DNA of 64,000 nt from Zobellia uliginosa (GCF_018860745.1 NZ_JAHKPY010000014.1:893214-957213); one strand, 5' to 3'. Positions 1 to 7,776 are shown, counted from the first letter of the stretch. The notes: generated from the letters alone by a model not told the origin. A program made the numbers and translations.

Positions 1-413
1 TTATCCGTTTTTTGTTAAAGTCTTTTTTAATTCAATTAGAACGCATTCATCAAAAAAATGACAGTGCGCCTATTCAACTTAATAGTCTCTATGAAAGACA
101 GTTTTTTGAATTTAAAGAACTCATAGAGGTGCATTTTAAAAAGGGTCTATCAGTGGCGGATTATGCTGGTTTACTGCATATTTCCTCCAAAACGTTATCT
201 ACACTATCCAACTCGGTTGTAGGTAAATCTCCTTCCCAAGTAATTGCTGAAAGGACCATATTAGAGGCCAAACGTCTTGTGAGGTTCACGGGGTTACAAA
301 TCAATGAAATTGCATTTAGATTGGGTTTTGAAGACGCCTCATACTTCGTGAAATATTTTAAAAGACATATAGGGCAATCACCAAAAAGTTATCGTAAAAG
401 TCAATTTACCTGA
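1..413 (+). CDS. AraC-family transcriptional regulator, C-terminal part
   Basis: The reading frame is open to the left edge, so the gene starts outside the window and only about the last 137 residues are seen. They hold the two helix-turn-helix units of the AraC/XylS DNA-binding domain. The first is around GLSVADYAGLLHISSKTLS. The second is around LQINEIAFRLGFEDASYFVKYFKR, with the family's G-F-x-D-x-S-Y-F-x-x-x-F-K-R signature, followed by GQSPKSYRK. The N-terminal sensor domain is not visible, so the ligand and targets are unknown. No terminator is obvious after the stop; the next gene has its own promoter. Confidence 0.9.
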   Translation, partial: IRFLLKSFLIQLERIHQKNDSAPIQLNSLYERQFFEFKELIEVHFKKGLSVADYAGLLHISSKTLSTLSNSVVGKSPSQVIAERTILEAKRLVRFTGLQINEIAFRLGFEDASYFVKYFKRHIGQSPKSYRKSQFT

Positions 414-467
414 ATATCAACTTAAAATATAGACTGTTAAAGAAATCGTTAACTAAATTTTGCAAGG

Positions 468-501
468 TTTGGTGGTTTTGTTATTTGGTTCTTTAATTTT
501 G
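468..501 (+). promoter_or_regulatory. Bacteroidota-type promoter for the amidase gene
   Basis: TTTG at 468-471 is followed after 22 nt by TAATTTTG at 494-501, which fits the -33/-7 pattern used by the primary sigma factor of this phylum. It would give a leader of about 90 nt before the ATG at 601. This is a match by eye only. Confidence 0.45.
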
Positions 502-600
502 TAGCTGATTCAAATGGGTTAGGCACTGTTTTTGATTTTCTGAAGTCAGACGGTATTCCGTTAATGTAGGTTTGTGTTCAGTTTTGATATAGTATGATTA

Positions 601-1674
601 ATGAATTATAGTTTTTCTTATCGTTTTAAGGTAGTAGGTCTCTTATTTGTTGCCATAAGTTTTACGGTGTTGTCTTTTTCACAGGACACGATACAGACCG
701 TTGTTGCAAAAAAAGGAGATGGAATACTTTCGTTGTTAAGAAAGCAGGGGGTAAACCCTTATGAACATTATGACGACTTTGTTTCTATGAATATTAAGAA
801 TCTTAGAGATAGTGTTCACCTATATGCGGGCCGTACTTATCGTATTCCGAATGTAAATCTAGAAACGGTTGCTATTGTAGATTCCATTCAAGACAAGACC
901 AAGGAAATTAAAAAGATAGAGGGTAAAAACTATACTATTTTTGGAAAAGACCATGAAACGGTGCTTCCTAAAAGTAAATTACTTAAAGATGCCGTTTACT
1001 ATTTAGTTTCGGGTCATGGAGGCCCTGACCCTGGTGCTATGGCAAAGTATGGCGGTAAATCAATAGCGGAAGATGAGTACGCCTATGATATTACACTGCG
1101 TTTGGCCAAAGAACTGTTATCTCATGGAGCCACAGTATATATTATTATTAGAGATGAAAACGATGGTATCAGGGATGAGCGTATTTTGGAAATAGACCAC
1201 GATGAGGTGGCATATCCAAATAAAAAAATTCCTTTAAATCAAGTAGCTCGTTTAAAGCAACGAGTGGAGATTATTAATGATTTGCATAGAAAAAATAGGG
1301 GAAAATATCAGCGCTTAATAGTTACTCACATTGATAGCCGTAGTGTTGGGCAGAATATTGATGTGTTTTTCTATCATCATGAAAAGAGCCGTAACGGTAA
1401 AAAATTAGCAGAAAGTATACACAAGACTTTTGAGAAAAAGTATAAAAAATACCAGCCTAACCGGACATATTCAGGAACTTTTCAAGATAGAACTTCTTTG
1501 TACTTAGTGAAAAAGACGCACCCTGCAATGACTTTTATTGAAGTTGGAAACATTAAAAATAAAAAGGACCAAATAAGGATTCTTGAGCCTGAAAACCGAC
1601 AGGCGTTGGCAAAATGGATTAGCGAAGGTGTTCTTTTAGACCATAAGTTAGGCGAAATAGGGCCTATTCGTTAA
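601..1674 (+). CDS. N-acetylmuramoyl-L-alanine amidase (Amidase_3 family), exported
   Basis: Predicted zinc amidase that cuts the bond between N-acetylmuramic acid and L-alanine in peptidoglycan, acting in the periplasm. The first ~28 residues form a signal peptide ending near SFSQ. Residues ~30-80 look like a degenerate LysM-type module (VVAKKGDGILSLLRKQGVNP, then AGRTYRIPN). The catalytic domain runs from ~131 to 345: SGHGGPDPGA (zinc His), EDEYAYD (zinc Glu), a VTHIDSR segment at the place of the usual S-I-H-x-N, and FIEVGNIKNKKD for the late E-x-G-x-x-x-N motif. The 357-residue length is usual. Its stop overlaps the stop of the convergent glycosyltransferase gene by 4 nt. Confidence 0.85.
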   Translation: MNYSFSYRFKVVGLLFVAISFTVLSFSQDTIQTVVAKKGDGILSLLRKQGVNPYEHYDDFVSMNIKNLRDSVHLYAGRTYRIPNVNLETVAIVDSIQDKTKEIKKIEGKNYTIFGKDHETVLPKSKLLKDAVYYLVSGHGGPDPGAMAKYGGKSIAEDEYAYDITLRLAKELLSHGATVYIIIRDENDGIRDERILEIDHDEVAYPNKKIPLNQVARLKQRVEIINDLHRKNRGKYQRLIVTHIDSRSVGQNIDVFFYHHEKSRNGKKLAESIHKTFEKKYKKYQPNRTYSGTFQDRTSLYLVKKTHPAMTFIEVGNIKNKKDQIRILEPENRQALAKWISEGVLLDHKLGEIGPIR

Positions 1675-2375
1675 ACGGAAATCTTCCGTTTGTAATAGTC
1701 GTACAATTGCTCGGGGCCCGCTCCTAAGTAATTCTTTAGATGCATCATTCCAAAGTGGTACTGTAGCTTTATCATACCTCTTTCTTCATACCTTCTGGCA
1801 GAAGTTTTTACATGTCTGGGCAGGATTTTAAAGAATGTACTTTTGTACAAACGTCCTATGAATTCATTGTCTTCATATACAACATAGTCCTCATTAAAAC
1901 CACCAGAAGAATCAAATAATTGTTTTGTAATAAACAAAGACTGATCCCCGCCTCTGCATAGTTCGTGGTTCACACGTGTAAACCAAGCAAAAAAGCTTAA
2001 AAAGTTACTGTTGCTATCAAATTTCATCTGAAAACAGCCTGTTTTATGGTCATTTGCTACTGCATCAATAATGGATTGGTCAAAATCATGTGGCGGTAGC
2101 GTATCGGCATGTAAAAAGTAAAGAATATTACCTTTGGCATTTTTAGCGCCGTAATTTAATTGTTTGGCCCTTCCTTTGGCAGAGTGAATGACCTTTGCTC
2201 CGTTCTGTTGGGCTATAATTACAGTATTATCCGTGCTGCCGCCATCAACAATCAATATTTCATGGATGTTTTTTGGCGAACTGTTTGCGGTAAGATATTT
2301 TAGTGTTTGAGCAATGCCACTGGCCTCGTTCAACACCGGAATTATTATGCTTATTTGGAGTTTATTTTTTTTCAT
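1671..2375 (-). CDS. Family 2 glycosyltransferase of the TIGR04283 type
   Basis: GT-A fold glycosyltransferase, probably cytoplasmic, moving a sugar from a nucleotide sugar to an unknown acceptor. Visible motifs are IIIPVLNEASGI at the N terminus, VDGGSTDNT (nucleotide binding), FLHADTLPP (the DxD-like metal site) and VYEDNEFIGRL near residue 165. The C-terminal HFGMMHLKNYLGAGPEQLYD stretch is typical of the family that databases name for arsenosugar synthesis from its genome neighbourhood. It is the last gene of the rhodanese-DUF2064-phosphorylase-DUF547-GT2 operon and overlaps the DUF547 gene by 14 nt. The arsenic link is only a family label: no ArsM or ArsS gene lies in the window. Confidence 0.85.
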   Translation of the reverse strand: MKKNKLQISIIIPVLNEASGIAQTLKYLTANSSPKNIHEILIVDGGSTDNTVIIAQQNGAKVIHSAKGRAKQLNYGAKNAKGNILYFLHADTLPPHDFDQSIIDAVANDHKTGCFQMKFDSNSNFLSFFAWFTRVNHELCRGGDQSLFITKQLFDSSGGFNEDYVVYEDNEFIGRLYKSTFFKILPRHVKTSARRYEERGMIKLQYHFGMMHLKNYLGAGPEQLYDYYKRKISV

Positions 2376-3132
2376 TCAAACTCCAGTCGTATGTAACGTA
2401 TGAGATTTTTGCCTTCGGGTCTATTTCCTTCTCGCTGTAAGTTTTGATATAATCGATTAGACTTCCGTTTTCGGTAAAGTCCTTCTTATACCATTTAAAA
2501 ATGTTGGAAAGCTGTAATTTTTCCTTGGAAAGAATATTTCGGGTAGGATCGTTCACAAAGTCTATCGATGCCTTTTGAAGCTGTTCTTCAACTTTTTCGG
2601 AAGTGTAGGCTTCGTTCAATAGTTTAGGGCACGAAAAAGAAGCACAATTGATGGCAAAGTGAATACGGGGTTCGTTCATTTTACGAAGAATTTTATGTTC
2701 TATGTCCCCTAAGGAATAGGTGTCGCTTCCTATTTTAACCCATTCTTTTCCCCAAGGGTCCTTAATGTCTTTAATGCTCTTGGTAGGATAATTGTCTAGG
2801 ATTAGCTTTACGGTAGCAGCGTTGTAAATATTTATATAGTAGGACAAACCTTCTTCTTTTGACCATATTTCAGACGGAGGGGTGTTCCCCAAATAGTTCA
2901 AATAAGAACTTAGCGTTGCTTGGTCGTTTTTAAAGGCTTTGTAGTCTACATTTCCTGTTTGGTCTACATATTTTTTCAAAAGCGAGTTCCATGCACTGTG
3001 ATCTAAAACTTCACTTTGCAAATTTCCCTTAAACTGGTGTTGTGGCATTTCCTTTCCTCCAAAAAAAGAAAAAAATCCTGCTAAGGAAAGAACTGATAAA
3101 ACGGTCATTTTAGCCATTAGTTTAAATTGCAT
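2362..3132 (-). CDS. DUF547 domain protein, exported
   Basis: About 256 residues, starting with a short hydrophobic segment (MTVLSVLSLAGFFSFF) that should direct it out of the cytoplasm; ATGs at 3132, 3117 and 3108 are all possible starts. The body is a DUF547 domain with the family motifs YYINIYNAATVKLIL and INCASFSCPKL. A histidine in HFAINCASFSCP and the two cysteines invite a catalytic or redox role, but the biochemical function is not known to me. It sits between the phosphorylase and GT2 genes and overlaps the latter, so it is likely co-expressed. DUF547 genes commonly travel with TIGR04282/TIGR04283 glycosyltransferases. Confidence 0.8.
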   Translation of the reverse strand: MQFKLMAKMTVLSVLSLAGFFSFFGGKEMPQHQFKGNLQSEVLDHSAWNSLLKKYVDQTGNVDYKAFKNDQATLSSYLNYLGNTPPSEIWSKEEGLSYYINIYNAATVKLILDNYPTKSIKDIKDPWGKEWVKIGSDTYSLGDIEHKILRKMNEPRIHFAINCASFSCPKLLNEAYTSEKVEEQLQKASIDFVNDPTRNILSKEKLQLSNIFKWYKKDFTENGSLIDYIKTYSEKEIDPKAKISYVTYDWSLNEKK

Positions 3133-3222
3133 AGTTGTTGGTTTCTAACTATAAGTAGTGCTAACACTCAAAAACTTACAATAAAGGTTCTGATGAATTT
3201 TATATAAATCAAATTATATGTA

Positions 3223-4038
3223 CTACAGGGTTTTTATCAATTCTTTAAAAAGTTTTACCATTTTAGGTTCTGCTGCTTCGGCGGTTTTAAGAATTCGCTG
3301 TATATCTGCAGGTTTTAGATTATCCGGATCACATTCATCCGTAATAACCGAAACGGCTATAATTGGGAGATTCAAATGGTTGGCAACTATTACTTCTGGC
3401 ACGGTACTCATTCCTACAGCATCTGCGCCAATAATTTTAAGCATGCGGTATTCTGCTTTGGTTTCCAATTGCGGACCTACTACAGAGGCATATACGCCTT
3501 TGTGCAAGGTTATGTTTTCCTTTTCTGCAATATTTAGCAATGCTTTGCACATAGGATCATCATAAGGTTCGGACATATCCGTAAAGCGCTCGCCAAACTG
3601 ACCTACACCCTTAAATGCTAACGGAGAACCTCCTTGAAGGTTTATGTGGTCGTCAATTAACATCAAATCACCTTCCTTGTAATTAAGGTTGATGGCCCCT
3701 GCGGCATTAGAAATGAATAGTTTTTCAATACCCAGTTGGTGCATCACGCGAATAGGGTAGGTAATATCTAAAAAATCATATCCTTCGTATAGGTGAAAGC
3801 GCCCTTGCATAACCACGGCCTTTTTGCCTTCTAGGGTGCCATAGATAAGCTTCCCGGTGTGAAACTCTACAGTTGCTAACGGAAAAAAAGGAATATGGTT
3901 GTAATGCGCCTCAATAGGGTCTTCTATTTGCTCGGCCAATTTACCAAGTCCGGTACCCAATACGATACCAATTTCAGGACTATCAAATCCTTTACTTTTT
4001 AAATATGCTACGGATTCTTTAAGTTGTTTTTGAATCAT
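3223..4038 (-). CDS. Trimeric purine-nucleoside phosphorylase family, possibly specific for 5'-modified adenosines
   Basis: Phosphorolytic enzyme: nucleoside + phosphate to base + (deoxy)ribose-1-phosphate. Trimeric PNP/MTAP fold of 271 residues with IVLGTGLG (phosphate site), GRFHLYEGYDF, SNAAGAIN, GPQLETKAEYRML (base-binding Glu) and GADAVGMSTVPEVIVA. Aligned by eye to human PNP, the purine-binding Asn243 of LITN is Asp here (VITDECD), and the 5'-OH-binding His257 falls on Ile (PADIQRIL). Both changes point towards methylthioadenosine phosphorylase, which takes 6-aminopurines with a hydrophobic 5' group. Annotation pipelines would call it punA/deoD-like PNP. It overlaps the DUF2064 gene by 4 nt (ATGA), so translation is probably coupled. 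The family is certain; the altered specificity is inference. Confidence 0.9.
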   Translation of the reverse strand: MIQKQLKESVAYLKSKGFDSPEIGIVLGTGLGKLAEQIEDPIEAHYNHIPFFPLATVEFHTGKLIYGTLEGKKAVVMQGRFHLYEGYDFLDITYPIRVMHQLGIEKLFISNAAGAINLNYKEGDLMLIDDHINLQGGSPLAFKGVGQFGERFTDMSEPYDDPMCKALLNIAEKENITLHKGVYASVVGPQLETKAEYRMLKIIGADAVGMSTVPEVIVANHLNLPIIAVSVITDECDPDNLKPADIQRILKTAEAAEPKMVKLFKELIKTL

Positions 4039-4667
4039 GCTTTTATATGTTTTAAATAGGGTTGAAAAACTTCAATGTCCTTAATGTCTTCGTAAAGGTC
4101 CACATCGTTTCGCTCCTCTAAAATATGATATTTTTCGTTTTTTAAGTCGTTTAAGGTATCAGCAAGAACAGTTTCTTTTCCCCAGTTTTTTTTAACGAAC
4201 AGTTCTGGTTTAAAGCGGTTCATGCCTAAAAGGTAATATCCGCCATCTTCTGCAGGACCAATTACAAAATCGTTTTTCTTTAATTCTGAAAAAGCATTTT
4301 GAAGGTCATTTTGATTAAGGTCTAACATATCACTTCCAATAACAATAATTCGCTCGTAGCCCGCAGTAAATCCTTCTTGAAAAGCCTTTGCCATGCGAAT
4401 GCCCAAGTCTTCACCTTGTTGCAATTTTTTGTCGAATATATTCGAATCCCAAATATCGTCTTCCCAGATTTCTTCTGAATACCATACTTGTTTTGCTGCG
4501 ATAAGGTTCTCAGTGATTTCCACCGTGTGATCCAATAGAAACTCGTAAATATCTAATGCCGTTTGGTTGCCTAATGTGGCGGCCAAACGGGTTTTGCACT
4601 TGCCCAATTCGGGGTTTCTCGTAAAAATGAGCAATAGATTTTTTGAAGCTATATTGGTATAATTCAC
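4035..4667 (-). CDS. DUF2064 / TIGR04282 GT-A-fold nucleotidyl- or glycosyltransferase
   Basis: About 210 residues. LLLIFTRNPELGKCKTRLA at the N terminus is the MobA/CofC-like nucleotide-binding loop; IVIGSDMLDLN supplies a metal-binding Asp; GPAEDGGYYLLGM is the late family signature. The fold suggests binding of an NTP and a phosphorylated or sugar substrate. Databases attach an arsenosugar label based on neighbourhood. The start is taken as GTG at 4667 because the conserved domain begins a few residues later. The longer frame back to 4748 begins with TTG and adds an unconserved basic stretch. It is second in the operon, 114 nt after the rhodanese gene and overlapping the phosphorylase gene by 4 nt. 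Confidence 0.75.
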   Translation of the reverse strand: MNYTNIASKNLLLIFTRNPELGKCKTRLAATLGNQTALDIYEFLLDHTVEITENLIAAKQVWYSEEIWEDDIWDSNIFDKKLQQGEDLGIRMAKAFQEGFTAGYERIIVIGSDMLDLNQNDLQNAFSELKKNDFVIGPAEDGGYYLLGMNRFKPELFVKKNWGKETVLADTLNDLKNEKYHILEERNDVDLYEDIKDIEVFQPYLKHIKA

Positions 4668-4781
4668 CGTAGCGGCTTCTTTTTGCTTTGTATTAGGGGT
4701 TATAAAACTCAAAATGATTTTCTTTTTTGGGATTTGTCGCCAAAACAATGGGTCTATTACGAATTGATGTGAATATTGGTT

Positions 4782-5273
4782 TCAATACACCTTTTCTCCT
4801 GTTTTCAGTAATTTGCCCCAGTGTTTGTTGAAGGCATGTACGCGCTCGGTTTCGTTTCCAAGTGAATCTACAACAGGGAGACCTTCGTTTTTCCATTCAA
4901 AAATACCTCCGTACAAATTTCTTACGTTAGTGTAGCCTGCTTTTTCCAGTTTCTCGCCAATATTTTCAGAGCGAACCCCAATAGAACAGTACACGACTAT
5001 TTCACTGTTTTTATTTTGGATTTTTTGAACTACAGAGTCTAACTGAAAAGTATCATAACCTACCCAAATAGCATCTTTTATATGGCTTACTTCATATTCT
5101 GCCTTTTCGCGAGCATCCAATAAAATAGGATTTTCAGCTTTCTGAAGTGTTTCTACATGAATGTAGTCAACAGACTCTTTATTGAGTTTTCTTAAAGTCT
5201 TGTCTATCTTATTCTGAGCAAAAGAAAAAGAAGTAATCAAAAGAAATAAAATAGAGCTTAAAAAGATTTTCAT
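4782..5273 (-). CDS. Exported single-domain rhodanese-like protein
   Basis: 163 residues. A signal peptide (MKIFLSSILFLLITSFSFAQ) is followed by one rhodanese domain. LLDAREKAEYEVSHIKDA is the start motif, and VVYCSIGVRSENIGEKL holds the active-site Cys in the loop CSIGVRS, so sulfur or phosphate-type chemistry remains possible. GYTNVRNLYGGIFEWKNEGLPV closes the domain. It is the first gene of the operon running to 1671 and has a TATATTTG -7 box just upstream. Its periplasmic location separates it from the cytoplasmic enzymes that follow, so its role in the pathway is unclear. Confidence 0.85.
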   Translation of the reverse strand: MKIFLSSILFLLITSFSFAQNKIDKTLRKLNKESVDYIHVETLQKAENPILLDAREKAEYEVSHIKDAIWVGYDTFQLDSVVQKIQNKNSEIVVYCSIGVRSENIGEKLEKAGYTNVRNLYGGIFEWKNEGLPVVDSLGNETERVHAFNKHWGKLLKTGEKVY

Positions 5274-5299
5274 GAATGTGTAACTATTTGGTGCAATAA

Positions 5300-5307
5300 C
5301 AAATATA
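5300..5307 (-). promoter_or_regulatory. -7 promoter box of the rhodanese-GT2 operon
   Basis: On the minus strand this reads TATATTTG, a full TAnnTTTG match, about 27 nt before the start codon at 5273. No clear TTTG lies at the right distance upstream. It suggests the five-gene operon is transcribed independently of the ADP-ribosylglycohydrolase gene upstream. Confidence 0.45.
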
Positions 5308-5341
5308 CTACTAAAAAGAGGTTGTTTTAGTTAAGTAAAGA

Positions 5342-6649
5342 CTAAGGGTGTTGAAAGTCTATATACTTCTTAGCAACCAATTCACTAGCTAAGGCTTCAA
5401 GGTCAATACCCATATTTTCTTTGTTTACTTTTAAGGCTTGGGTGCGAAGCGCCACGGGTAAATTTGAATATCCGTCCTTAGCGCCTAAAATCATACCGGC
5501 AACTGCTGCTACGGTGTCATTGTCTCTTCCGAAGTTAACGATGAACTGCAAGGTCTTTTCAAAATTGCCTTCACCATATTGAAGTGCGGTAATTAGAATC
5601 TGCCATATTTCTCCCGAGTGGAAGGGAATAGCTTTTTCATTCTCTTCTAAAAATTGATAGGCCTTTTCTTGACGAGTCCAATCTTTCTGGGCTCCCTGAA
5701 AGCCTTCGGGCATCTTAAATTGAATGCTGTCGTGTTGAGATAGGCTGTCAGTTAGGTTAAACTGATTTAGAGCCAATATTTTTTTTACCGAAACGTCTGC
5801 CATGTCATAGGAAATACGACCTACCAACCTGCTATCTTGATAACCCAATGGATCTACGAAAGTGGCCGTATTGATTATGGAGTCTATGTTTTTCGTTCTA
5901 AGCGCCATATGTGTCATTGCCGAGACCAATGCAGAAATATCCTTGGCATACCCTATATCAAACAAAGCATGGTCGTAAGCTATTATATAGGCATCTTCTG
6001 GAGTTTCACTAATAAGACCGAAGATGGGAGTGTACAATTGCCCTGCACAAGACATTTCGCCACCGTAAAAGCGATTCATCGCCTTTAAATAAGAATCGGT
6101 ATCTTTTTTATACGCCATACTTACACGCACCCATTCTTTTATCCAGTCTATTTTTTCAACCTGCGTATCCAAAAAATCGGTGTCGGGTATAGTACCGTTA
6201 TCATTTATGCTCTTGATTAGAGATGCATAATAATCGATTATAAAGTTGGTAAAATTAGTAGCGTTTAAATCTCCTTTGTTCTGGGATAGATACTTTGCCA
6301 TGAGGTATTTCCAACGTGTGTCATCCGTAGTGGCGCCAGCAAGGAGGTTATGTTCCCAGGTGCCTTCTGGGGATTGTTCCCGTATGGCGGGAGTAAGAGT
6401 TGTAATATAACCGTATTTAAGTTGAATATCTTTTCTGGACCACATTTCGGTAGAAGCACCCATAGCGTCACCAATTGCAGAACCCACAAGAGCACCTAGG
6501 ACTTTATCATAATATTCTTCTTCTTCTGAAAACTGTAAAATGTCTGAAGTGTATTCGGTTTTGGTAGGTGCCGGTATATCTATTGAAGTCGCGGACTCTT
6601 TACAGGCTATAGCTACAAGAATGACAAGACAGGCTAATAACCGCTTCAT
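5342..6649 (-). CDS. ADP-ribosylglycohydrolase-family lipoprotein
   Basis: DraG/ARH-fold hydrolase expected to cleave N- or O-glycosidic bonds of ADP-ribose-like substrates. The metal-site motifs are intact: GSAIGDAMGAST near residue 55, GATTDDTRW near 105, and GRDNDTVAAVAGMILGA near 375. The N terminus (LACLVILVAIAC) is a lipoprotein signal with Cys16, placing the 435-residue enzyme in the periplasm or outer membrane. That is away from the cytoplasmic targets of the classical nitrogenase-regulating enzyme, so the substrate is probably extracellular or periplasmic. Its ATG overlaps the stop of the upstream kinase gene by 4 nt. Confidence 0.85.
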   Translation of the reverse strand: MKRLLACLVILVAIACKESATSIDIPAPTKTEYTSDILQFSEEEEYYDKVLGALVGSAIGDAMGASTEMWSRKDIQLKYGYITTLTPAIREQSPEGTWEHNLLAGATTDDTRWKYLMAKYLSQNKGDLNATNFTNFIIDYYASLIKSINDNGTIPDTDFLDTQVEKIDWIKEWVRVSMAYKKDTDSYLKAMNRFYGGEMSCAGQLYTPIFGLISETPEDAYIIAYDHALFDIGYAKDISALVSAMTHMALRTKNIDSIINTATFVDPLGYQDSRLVGRISYDMADVSVKKILALNQFNLTDSLSQHDSIQFKMPEGFQGAQKDWTRQEKAYQFLEENEKAIPFHSGEIWQILITALQYGEGNFEKTLQFIVNFGRDNDTVAAVAGMILGAKDGYSNLPVALRTQALKVNKENMGIDLEALASELVAKKYIDFQHP

Positions 6650-7620
6650 GGAGATAAAATAAGTTTGCGGGCTTTTTTCAAAAGTTTGCTCTTTTCTTTT
6701 AGAGTGCGGTCTAGCGGTAATTGCGCAAGACCGATTAAACGTCTCATTATTTCTATACCGGCCATTTGAGACATAAGTTCTAGGTCGGCATCACCTTGGT
6801 AAGCGGCATGAATACGTTTCATATAGCCTTTTTTACCAGTTGCAATAATAACATGAGCTGCCATTACTCCTAAATCAAATTCCGGAAAACCTACAAAGCC
6901 AAATTCCGGATCAATAATGTAGAGATTTTCAGCCTCGGTCATCCAGCTACCAGGGTAGTAATCACCATGTAGGAGGGTGTTTCCAGGTTTTAAATATTTT
7001 TTTCCAACCTTTTTGACAATTTTTCTAACCTTCTTGTCAGTTTTAAACTGGAGAGAAAGTTCTTGAAGCCCCGGTTGGATATCATCTAATTGAAACCCGT
7101 TATCTTCTAAGAAAGGAAGTTCAAAAATATGTTGATGGTTCAATTGCCTCATTTCCATATTCTCCGGGAAATCACTTGGGGCTTTTTTTCTATGTATAAG
7201 GCCTAAAATAAAAATCAGACGGTCTAACAGACCATTTGAAATGGCATGTTTCTGATAGATATAGGTCATGTCCTTGCAATTTCCCAAATCCTCTAATAAC
7301 AATAAATTTTCGGAGGCATCAAACCCAATAATTTTTGGGACATGTGCATGAACGGCATTGTCTCTTACCGCTTGATAGAATTTTTTCTCAACAGCAATGC
7401 GGTCTACAGGTGCTTTTATTTGCTGATATTTCTGTACGTAGGGTCTAGATTGTTTTAATATAAAAGAGCGCTGATCGGTTATGATACGAAGAACTACGTT
7501 CATGTTTCCCTCACCCGGCTTTTCTATAGCTGTAATTTTTTCTGCAGCGTCTAGCCATTCTTTAGATAATAAATAATTTTGAAGCTCTTCTAAAGGGGTG
7601 TTGGCATCTATTACAGTCAA
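6646..7620 (-). CDS. APH-fold small-molecule kinase resembling methylthioribose kinase
   Basis: Protein-kinase-like (APH/choline kinase) phosphotransferase. GEGNMNVVLRI is the nucleotide loop, FILKQSRPYVQ carries the ATP-binding Lys, LLHGDYYPGSWM is the catalytic loop and IIDPEFGFVGFPEFDLG is the metal-binding DPEF motif. The combination HGDxxxGSxM plus IDPEFxFxGxxxFDxG is closer to MtnK (5-methylthioribose kinase) than to aminoglycoside kinases. There is no ATG or GTG between the tRNA-Phe terminator and the conserved domain; TTG at 7620 is preferred, with TTG at 7638 the alternative. A longer frame back to 7842 merely translates the tRNA gene. The 4-nt overlap with the ADP-ribosylglycohydrolase gene indicates coupling. 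Confidence 0.75.
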   Translation of the reverse strand: MTVIDANTPLEELQNYLLSKEWLDAAEKITAIEKPGEGNMNVVLRIITDQRSFILKQSRPYVQKYQQIKAPVDRIAVEKKFYQAVRDNAVHAHVPKIIGFDASENLLLLEDLGNCKDMTYIYQKHAISNGLLDRLIFILGLIHRKKAPSDFPENMEMRQLNHQHIFELPFLEDNGFQLDDIQPGLQELSLQFKTDKKVRKIVKKVGKKYLKPGNTLLHGDYYPGSWMTEAENLYIIDPEFGFVGFPEFDLGVMAAHVIIATGKKGYMKRIHAAYQGDADLELMSQMAGIEIMRRLIGLAQLPLDRTLKEKSKLLKKARKLILSP

Positions 7621-7654
7621 AACAGTAGTTTTTTGCAATATAAGTCCAAAAACA

Positions 7655-7684
7655 AAAAAATCCTTACTGATGTAAGGATTTTTT
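7655..7684 (-). terminator. Intrinsic terminator of tRNA-Phe
   Basis: Perfect 13-bp stem (7655-7667 with 7672-7684) and a 4-nt loop. On the minus strand it is followed by a long T run. It ends the tRNA transcript about 35 nt before the kinase start codon. Confidence 0.85.
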
Positions 7685-7685
7685 G

Positions 7686-7758
7686 TGGTGCCTCCAGGAA
7701 TCGAACCAGGGACACATGGATTTTCAGTCCATTGCTCTACCAACTGAGCTAAGGCACC
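7686..7758 (-). tRNA. tRNA-Phe (anticodon GAA)
   Basis: 73 nt on the minus strand from 7758 to 7686. The acceptor stem is GGTGCCT paired with AGGCACC (7 of 7). The D arm is GCTC/GAGC, the anticodon stem ATGGA/TCCAT with loop CTGAAAA (anticodon GAA), and the T loop TTCGATT. Discriminator base is A; CCA is not encoded. The T stem CCTGG/CCTGG has a central U-U mismatch. It has its own promoter and terminator. Confidence 0.97.
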
Positions 7759-7776
7759 ATACCCGTTTGCGGGGTG

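Noticed and set aside
1671-5273. Definite assignment as an arsenosugar biosynthesis operon
   Set aside because: The two glycosyltransferase-type genes carry that family label, but the defining ArsM and ArsS genes are not in the window, so only a family resemblance is claimed.
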